Shown here in pieces: positions 58,915 through 64,000 of a DNA stretch of 64,000 nt. Position 1 is the first letter of the stretch; every line of letters starts with the position of its first letter. The notes beneath the pieces were generated by a model that was not told the origin of the DNA, searched no databases, and worked only from the letters and a program-made list of their open reading frames with translations. The stretch lies in assembly GCF_000192575.1 (NCBI RefSeq), contig NZ_GL876933.1, positions 62,001 through 126,000 on the forward strand. Reading direction: 5' to 3'. The DNA comes from Novosphingobium nitrogenifigens DSM 19370 (GTDB lineage Bacteria > Pseudomonadota > Alphaproteobacteria > Sphingomonadales > Sphingomonadaceae). A program made the translations under genes and the position numbers.

Positions 58915-60915
58915 TTACTGGCAGGCGAGACATTCCTCGTAGTCGGTCTGACGGGCTTCAAGTTCGATCACCGGCGCTGCCGGCGTGTTGTCGGCTTCAA
59001 CGCCACCGGCAAACCCGGCGCGCTGCACCGACTTCGAGCGGAGATAGTAGAGCGACTTGATGCCCTTTTCCCACGCCTGGAAGTGGAGCATGAGCAAGTC
59101 CCACTTGTCGACGTCGGCCGGGATGTAGAGATTGAGCGACTGCGCCTGGTCGATATAGGGCGTGCGATCGGCCGCAAATTCGAGCAACCAGCGCTGGTCG
59201 ATTTCGAAGCTGGTCTTGTAGACGGCTTTTTCCTCGGGAGTGAGGAAATCGAGATGCTGGACCGAGCCGCCGCGCTCGAGGATCGAGTTCCACACATTGG
59301 TGGAATCCTTCGACTTTTCCTTGAGCAGCTTTTCCAGATAGGGATTCTTGACGACGAACGAACCCGACAGCGTCTTGTGGGTATAAATGTTCGCCGGGAT
59401 CGGTTCGATACAGGCCGACGTGCCGCCGCAGATGATCGAGATCGACGCGGTCGGCGCGATCGCCATCTTGCACGAGAAACGCTGCATCACGCCCATGTCG
59501 GCAGCATCGGGGCAAGGCCCACGTTCCTGCGCCAGCAAAAGCGAGGCTTCGTCCGCACGCGCGGCGATGTGGCGGAACATCTTGAGGTTCCACGCCTTGG
59601 CCATCGCGCTTTCAAAGGCGATGCTCTTTTTCTGCAGGAACGAGTGGAAGCCCATGACGCCCATGCCGACCGACCGCTCGCGCGCGGCCGAATACTTGGC
59701 ACGGGCCATTTCGTCGGGCGCCCGTTCGATGAAGTCCTGGAGCACGTTGTCGAGGAAACGCAGCACGTCCTCGATGAACAGCTTGTCCTCGTGCCACTCT
59801 TCCCAGGTTTCGAGATTGAGCGAGGACAGGCAGCACACCGCCGTACGGTCGTTGCCCAGATGATCGCGTCCGGTCGGAAGCGTGATTTCCGAGCACAGGT
59901 TCGAGGTCGAGACCATGAGGCCGAGATCGCGGTGATGCTTGGGCATCGTGCGGTTCACGGTGTCCGAGAACACGATGTAGGGTTCGCCGGTCGCAAGCCG
60001 CACTTCGACCAGCTTCTGGAACAGCGCACGCGCATTGAGGCGACCGCGCACCGAACCGTCCTTGGGGCTCTTGAGATCGAACTCGGTCCCGTCACGGACC
60101 GCCTGCATGAACTCGTCGGTCAGCAGGACACCGTGGTGGAGATTGAGCGCCTTGCGGTTGAAGTCGCCGCTGGTCTTGCGGATTTCGAGGAACTCCTCGA
60201 TTTCCGGGTGCGAGATGTCGAGATAGCAGGCCGCCGAACCGCGACGCAGCGACCCTTGCGAAATCGCGAGCGTCAGGCTGTCCATCACGCGCACGAAGGG
60301 GATGATGCCGCTGGTCTTGCCGTTGAGCCCGACGCTTTCACCGATCCCGCGGACCTTGCCCCAATAGGTGCCGATGCCGCCGCCGCGCGCGGCCAGCCAC
60401 ACGTTCTCGTTCCAGGTGGCGACGATGCCTTCAAGGCTGTCCTCGACCGAGTTCAGGTAGCACGAGATCGGAAGACCGCGTCCCGTGCCGCCGTTCGACA
60501 GAACCGGGGTCGCAGGCATGAACCACAGGCGCGAGATATAGTCGTAGAGACGCTGCGCATGGCCGGCGTCGTCGGCATAGGCATCGGCAACGCGCGCAAA
60601 GAGATCCTGATAGGTTTCGCCGGGCAGGAGATAGCGGTCGTCGAGCGTTTCCTTGCCGAACGCGGTCAGCAGCGCGTCGCGCGAGGGATCGGTGCGCACA
60701 TCGAAACGGCGGGGATGAACGGCCTTGGAATCCTCGACGCGCGAGGCGGCCTTCACGCCACCTGCAAGCGCTGCCACCAATGCTTCGCTACCTTCATCCT
60801 TCACAGCCATTCCAACCGCCTTCTTCACATCGGGGACGCCACCGTTCCCGGTCGCTCCTTCGTCCAGATCAAGCGAGCCGTCTGCCGCAACGCTGTCCCC
60901 AGTCCTGAAATCCAC
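58915..60915 (-). CDS. nrdA: Ribonucleoside-diphosphate reductase, alpha subunit (class I)
   Basis: About 666 residues from a GTG at 60915 with GGGGA upstream; an ATG at 60951 would add 12 residues. Catalytic subunit of ribonucleotide reductase. Active-site Cys residues: GLPISCYLNSVEDS, the thiyl Cys in STSNLCSEI, and AVCCLSSLNLE. Radical-transfer Tyr pair in IKSLYYLRSKS. C-terminal redox pair ECLAC, four residues from the end, which accepts electrons from thioredoxin or glutaredoxin. No ATP-cone at the N-terminus is evident (the first 60 residues are low-complexity), so allosteric activity control may be missing (inference). Confidence 0.95.
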   Translation of the reverse strand: MDFRTGDSVAADGSLDLDEGATGNGGVPDVKKAVGMAVKDEGSEALVAALAGGVKAASRVEDSKAVHPRRFDVRTDPSRDALLTAFGKETLDDRYLLPGETYQDLFARVADAYADDAGHAQRLYDYISRLWFMPATPVLSNGGTGRGLPISCYLNSVEDSLEGIVATWNENVWLAARGGGIGTYWGKVRGIGESVGLNGKTSGIIPFVRVMDSLTLAISQGSLRRGSAACYLDISHPEIEEFLEIRKTSGDFNRKALNLHHGVLLTDEFMQAVRDGTEFDLKSPKDGSVRGRLNARALFQKLVEVRLATGEPYIVFSDTVNRTMPKHHRDLGLMVSTSNLCSEITLPTGRDHLGNDRTAVCCLSSLNLETWEEWHEDKLFIEDVLRFLDNVLQDFIERAPDEMARAKYSAARERSVGMGVMGFHSFLQKKSIAFESAMAKAWNLKMFRHIAARADEASLLLAQERGPCPDAADMGVMQRFSCKMAIAPTASISIICGGTSACIEPIPANIYTHKTLSGSFVVKNPYLEKLLKEKSKDSTNVWNSILERGGSVQHLDFLTPEEKAVYKTSFEIDQRWLLEFAADRTPYIDQAQSLNLYIPADVDKWDLLMLHFQAWEKGIKSLYYLRSKSVQRAGFAGGVEADNTPAAPVIELEARQTDYEECLACQ

Positions 60916-61332
60916 GCCAAATCCCCGAATTTTCGATGCCCTTCCGCGCATTTCGGCACAGATCGGGCGCAAGAACCTTGATGCCGCGCGCCGACCTCCC
61001 GAGAGGCCTGACAGCCGCGACGCGAACCGTATCAAGAACATCGACCCCATCGGGGCCAACCGCTCTATCGCCAGTCATGCCCCTCCCGACTCGCCATCTG
61101 TCACCGATAGTAACAGGCGCCGGAACAAACCGTGAAAATATTTGCGGCCAGCGGGGCTCCTGCCTGCTGCAGACAAGGCAATTCAGCGCTGAAACCCTGG
61201 GAGTTCGCGCTGTTCCGCACGCTTTTGCTACGTGCGTCCTCTGCAACTAGGTCTTGAGGTCCCCGTTCTGTGCGACCACAACCTATAGTGCCCAAACCGG
61301 TGTCAGAGGCAAGGGGGTAACACTCCGAAGGG

Positions 61333-61368
61333 CGATTCGATTCGTCGCACGTACGATTCGTTTCGTCG
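61333..61368. repeat. 15-bp direct repeat with 21-bp period upstream of nrdA
   Basis: CGATTCGATTCGTCG (61333-61347) and CGATTCGTTTCGTCG (61354-61368) differ at one base and are spaced 21 bases apart, two helical turns. They lie about 400 bases upstream of nrdA and 250 upstream of the GlsB-like gene. Likely a binding site for a dimeric regulator (inference). Confidence 0.55.
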
Positions 61369-61467
61369 TCATGACAGTCATTGTGCAGCGCAGCGACGCG
61401 TGGGTTCAGCAGCAGTTCAAGCACCAATCGCAGACGCGTGAATTAAATTTGCGCCGAGGCACGATCC

Positions 61468-61512
61468 TGTGGACAATCAGGCTGTCCAGCCCCCACATCC
61501 CGCTTATCCACG
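61468..61512. promoter_or_regulatory. Two DnaA-box-like elements upstream of the GlsB-like gene
   Basis: 61468-61476 is TGTGGACAA (minus strand TTGTCCACA) and 61504-61512 is TTATCCACG on the plus strand; each differs from TTATCCACA by one base. They face in opposite orientations, 36 bases apart. TGGACA and TGTCCA (61470-61488) also form an inverted repeat. Confidence 0.4.
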
Positions 61513-61611
61513 GCGGGTGTTCCATAGCGGGAAAAACATCCCCCACCCCCTTCCCCGCCACGCTTTCCCGCCCCCGTCGAGGGGCGGCACCAGACAGGAA
61601 ACCAATCGGCC

Positions 61612-61860
61612 ATGCTGAACATCGTCTCGCTTGTCCTTGGCGGCCTCCTGATCGGCATTGCGGCACGCTTCTTCTATCCCGCCGCCATTCCGATGGGACT
61701 GGGCCACACGATCCTCCTTGGCATCGGCGGTTCACTTGTCGCGGGTTTCGCGGCCAGCTGGCGCGATGGCCGCCCTTTCAGCGAGGGGCTCAGCCGTGCG
61801 GGCTGCATCGCCTCGGTGATCGGGGCGATGCTGCTGATCTTCATCGGCCGGCATTTCTGA
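61612..61860 (+). CDS. GlsB/YeaQ/YmgE-like small membrane protein
   Basis: 82 residues. Three predicted membrane helices with Gly-rich faces (LVLGGLLIGIAARFFYP, LGHTILLGIGGSLVAGFAAS, IASVIGAMLLIFIG). The ILLGIGGSLVAG segment matches the TILLGIVGALVGG core of the GlsB/YeaQ stress-associated family as I recall it. The middle loop, SWRDGRPFSEGLSRAG, is longer than in YeaQ, so it may be a distant member. Function unknown. ACAGGAAA upstream. Convergent with nadB. Confidence 0.72.
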   Translation: MLNIVSLVLGGLLIGIAARFFYPAAIPMGLGHTILLGIGGSLVAGFAASWRDGRPFSEGLSRAGCIASVIGAMLLIFIGRHF

Positions 61861-61864
61861 AGGC

Positions 61865-61886
61865 GCGGGAGAGGGACCTCTCCCGC
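61865..61886. terminator. Hairpin between convergent GlsB-like gene and nadB
   Basis: GCGGGAGAG (61865-61873) and CTCTCCCGC (61878-61886) form a perfect 9-bp stem with a 4-base loop in the 31-base gap between the two stop codons. No U-run. Confidence 0.5.
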
Positions 61887-61891
61887 AGCGC

Positions 61892-63514
61892 TCAGTTCGG
61901 AACCAGGATGGTGTCGCGTGCCGCAGGCTGGGTCGCGGGGTAATCGCGATTGTAGTGCAGCCCCCGGCTCTCGCGCCGGGCCCGCGCGCTCTTGACGATC
62001 AATTCGGCCGTCTGGAGCAGATTGCGCAACTCGATCAGGTCGGCCGTCACGCGGAAATTACCGTAATAGTCGTTCACTTCGTTCTTGAGCAGCTTGATGC
62101 GATGGGCCGCACGCTCCAGACGCTTGTTGGTCCGGACGATGCCGACATAGTTCCACATGAAGCGGCGCAGTTCGGTCCAGTTCTGCTTGATGACGACTTC
62201 CTCGTCGGAATCGGTCACCCGGCTCGCGTCCCACGGGCGCAAGGGCGGCGGCGCCTCGAATTCGTCCCAGCGCGCGAGAATGTCGCGCGCCGCCGAATCC
62301 CCGAACACGAAGCATTCGAGCAGACTGTTCGAAGCGAGGCGATTGGCCCCGTGCAGGCCGCTTTCCGAACATTCCCCGACCGCATAGAGCCCGCCGAGGT
62401 CGGTCCGCCCGGCCAGATCGACCAGAACCCCGCCACAGGTGTAGTGCTGTGCCGGGACGACCGGGATCGGTTCCTTCGTCATATCAATCCCGAGCGCGAG
62501 CAGGCGCTCGTAGATATTGGGGAAGTGGCCCCGGACGAATTCGGGGTCCTTGTGACTGATGTCGAGATGCACGTAATCGAGCCCGAGACGCTTGATCTCG
62601 TGGTCGATCGCGCGGGCGACGATGTCGCGCGGCGCCAGTTCCTCGCGCGGATCGAAACGGGGCATGAACCGCTCGCCCGTCGTCGGCAGCTTGAGATGCC
62701 CGCCTTCGCCGCGCACTGCCTCGGTGATGAGGAAGTTCTTCACGTCGAGATTGTAGAGACAGGTCGGGTGGAATTGCATGAATTCCATGTTCGACACCCG
62801 TGCCCCGGCCCGCCAGGCCATGGCGATGCCGTCGCCCGTCGCCCCGCGCGGCGCGGTGCTGAACAGATAGGTGCGCCCCGCCCCACCGGTCGCCAGGACC
62901 GTCGCGCGGGCGGAAAAGCATTCGACCTTGCCGGTGCGCGCATCGAGCGCATAGACACCCCAGACCCGACGCTCGCCGCCCGCCTTGACATCGGTGCGGT
63001 GACGATCGGTCACGAGATCGATCGCGACCATGTCGGGCCGCAGCGTGATGTTGGGATGGGCCCGCGCCGCCTTGATCAGGGCTTCCTGCACGGCATAGCC
63101 GGTGGCGTCGTTGACGTGGACGATCCGGCGATGGGAATGCCCGCCTTCGCGGGTGAGATGAAGCGCGCCAGCCTCTTCGTTGAAGGGCACGCCGAGATCG
63201 ACCAGACGCCGGATCGCTTCGGGCGCATGCTCGACCACGAATTCGACCGTCTCGCGCCGATTGAGCCCGGCCCCGGCGATCATGGTATCGCGGATGTGAT
63301 CCTCGAAGGTGTCGCCCTCGTCGAGCACGGCGGCAATCCCGCCTTGCGCCCACGCGGTCGAACCGCCGTCAAGCGCGCCCTTGGCCAGAACGAGGACCCG
63401 GCATTTTTCCGCCAGAACAAGCGCGGCGGTCAGACCCGCGGCGCCAGAGCCGATTATCAATACGTCGTGTTCGGTCAATTCCCCGGATCCCGGCAAGAAC
63501 AGCGCAGGTGCCAT
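61892..63514 (-). CDS. nadB: L-aspartate oxidase
   Basis: 540 residues. FAD enzyme that oxidises aspartate to iminoaspartate, first step of NAD synthesis. FAD loop DVLIIGSGAAGLTAALVLAE near the N-terminus, TAWAQGGIAAV, EGGHSHRRIVHVNDATG, and GECSESGLHGANRLASNSLLECFVFG typical of NadB rather than fumarate reductase. The helical C-terminal domain has RIKLLKNEVNDYYGNFR. nadA and nadC are not in the window. ATG 63514. Confidence 0.96.
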   Translation of the reverse strand: MAPALFLPGSGELTEHDVLIIGSGAAGLTAALVLAEKCRVLVLAKGALDGGSTAWAQGGIAAVLDEGDTFEDHIRDTMIAGAGLNRRETVEFVVEHAPEAIRRLVDLGVPFNEEAGALHLTREGGHSHRRIVHVNDATGYAVQEALIKAARAHPNITLRPDMVAIDLVTDRHRTDVKAGGERRVWGVYALDARTGKVECFSARATVLATGGAGRTYLFSTAPRGATGDGIAMAWRAGARVSNMEFMQFHPTCLYNLDVKNFLITEAVRGEGGHLKLPTTGERFMPRFDPREELAPRDIVARAIDHEIKRLGLDYVHLDISHKDPEFVRGHFPNIYERLLALGIDMTKEPIPVVPAQHYTCGGVLVDLAGRTDLGGLYAVGECSESGLHGANRLASNSLLECFVFGDSAARDILARWDEFEAPPPLRPWDASRVTDSDEEVVIKQNWTELRRFMWNYVGIVRTNKRLERAAHRIKLLKNEVNDYYGNFRVTADLIELRNLLQTAELIVKSARARRESRGLHYNRDYPATQPAARDTILVPN

Positions 63515-63795
63515 CGGATGGCACGGGCGCTTGCTAGTCCCTCACCCCCCTCGACCGCAACCCCGTTCGCCCGCCCCGCTACCTTTTCCGCAATTGGCCA
63601 GACATTCGTCGCATGACCGTCGCAAAACCCATGCCCCATCCCCCCGTCTGGCAAGAAGGGGAGAACAACGACACACAGAGAAGCGAAATTCCATTCATGA
63701 CAAAAAATCATACGCAGACGAATTCGAGTTTAGATTCGTATTTATACTAAGGAGATGGTACATGATTTGCTCACCAGACAACGGGAGCTCTAACT

Positions 63796-64000
63796 ATGTA
63801 CCTGAACCCATTCGGCTGCCTGATAAACAGACATCAGCCACGACGGGAATCCGTGCATTGGAATGGTTTCCATTACGTTTCCCATTGCAAGGATTGCGGA
63901 AAACCGATTCTCCGGAAGCCCAAAGGCGGGTGGCGCCTGAGCAAGAGCAGCACCACCAATTCGATCTGGGGCACACCCGATCAGATCGAGGAAAACGACT
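63796..64000 (+). CDS. Conserved small protein with Cys-x2-Cys motif (partial)
   Basis: Runs off the right edge; 68 residues are visible. It reads MYLNPFGCLINRHQPRR, then ESVHWNGFHYVSHCKDCGKPILRK, and a basic, Ser/Thr-rich stretch. The C-x2-C plus the upstream Cys and His suggests a zinc ribbon, and it resembles small sphingomonad proteins of the type CLxxRHxPxR...WxG...CxxCGxxI that I recall without a known role. GGGAG lies before the ATG. A stronger AAGGAG (63749-63754) precedes a different ATG at 63762 in another frame. Confidence 0.6.
   Translation, partial: MYLNPFGCLINRHQPRRESVHWNGFHYVSHCKDCGKPILRKPKGGWRLSKSSTTNSIWGTPDQIEEND

Larger units (their letters stand above)
60916..61611. other. 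Intergenic region between nrdA and the GlsB-like gene
   Basis: About 700 bases with no convincing gene; frames here are short and lack family marks. It contains a 15-bp direct repeat (61333-61368), DnaA-box-like elements (61468-61512) and presumably the nrdA promoter on the minus strand and the GlsB-like promoter on the plus strand. It is less GC-rich than its surroundings in 61260-61460. Confidence 0.5.

Noticed and set aside
61241..61290. NrdR boxes upstream of nrdA
   Set aside because: CTAG- and CTATAG-centred elements resemble the core of NrdR boxes, but the flanks match poorly and the centre distance of about 37 bases does not fit the usual whole-turn spacing.
61955..63616. Plus-strand 553-residue frame opposite nadB
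   Set aside because: nadB on the minus strand has all family motifs; this frame has none.

Overview
The window is high-GC, densely coded bacterial chromosome. It probably comes from an alphaproteobacterium of the order Sphingomonadales, close to Novosphingobium. This is inferred from the gene content: UrcA-family and CC_3452-family secreted proteins, the hflK-hflC-degP order, rpsT next to dnaA with no dnaN or recF nearby, and many DXD/AXA-rich high-GC proteins. No database search was run. I see no rRNA or tRNA gene, insertion sequence, prophage, integron or CRISPR array. This is mostly core chromosome with a few lineage-specific genes.

Layout. 1-9.7 kb: the 5' part of an acetylpolyamine amidohydrolase/HDAC-fold gene, a TPR-GT41 (SPINDLY/OGT-like) glycosyltransferase, a metallophosphoesterase, an UrcA protein, an HxlR regulator, two small exported proteins, msrB and a PBP1A-type peptidoglycan synthase. 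9.7-21.5 kb: the envelope proteolysis operon hflK-hflC-degP on the minus strand. Divergent from it are an Mrp/ApbC P-loop protein, an orphan molybdopterin-type oxidoreductase subunit with altered active-site motifs, hemH, a decayed cytochrome P450 tail, rpsT, dnaA and a MoeB/ThiF-like E1 enzyme. 21.5-24.4 kb: a sirtuin and a zinc alcohol dehydrogenase with a divergent LysR regulator.

24.5-32.6 kb: one tightly packed operon of response regulator, histidine kinase, RND permease, periplasmic adaptor and outer-membrane factor. This is a self-contained efflux system with its own sensor. The kinase begins with four tandem 21-bp repeats. 32.6-34.5 kb: dapB-nth-DUF6491-like lipoprotein, linked by 4-bp overlaps. 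34.6-49.2 kb: nitronate monooxygenase, katG, lysC, ubiG, a cupin, a thioesterase, an ArsC-like protein, a HAD phosphatase, an APH/P-loop fusion kinase, a second zinc alcohol dehydrogenase, GNAT and ABM proteins, aroC, a dicarboxylate/amino-acid symporter and an HNH endonuclease.

49.4-64 kb: a minus-strand operon of two paralogous exported M20 peptidases plus a 2OG-Fe(II) oxygenase; gyrB; a PEP-CTERM choice-of-anchor-A surface protein; nrdB and nrdA separated by a small PepSY membrane protein; a GlsB/YeaQ-like protein; nadB; and the start of a small Cys-x2-Cys protein that runs off the end.

How the genes fit together: replication and nucleotide supply (dnaA, gyrB, nrdAB, nth), envelope quality control (hflKC, degP, PBP1A), redox defence (msrB, katG), cofactor and amino-acid synthesis (hemH, nadB, ubiG, lysC, dapB, aroC) and drug or toxin export. 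I found no obviously new multi-gene defence or mobile system. The strongest oddities are the Moco-family protein with changed catalytic motifs, the P450 remnant, the repeat-encoded kinase N-terminus, the split nrd locus with repeats and DnaA-box-like sites upstream of nrdA, and a long hairpin before the UrcA gene.
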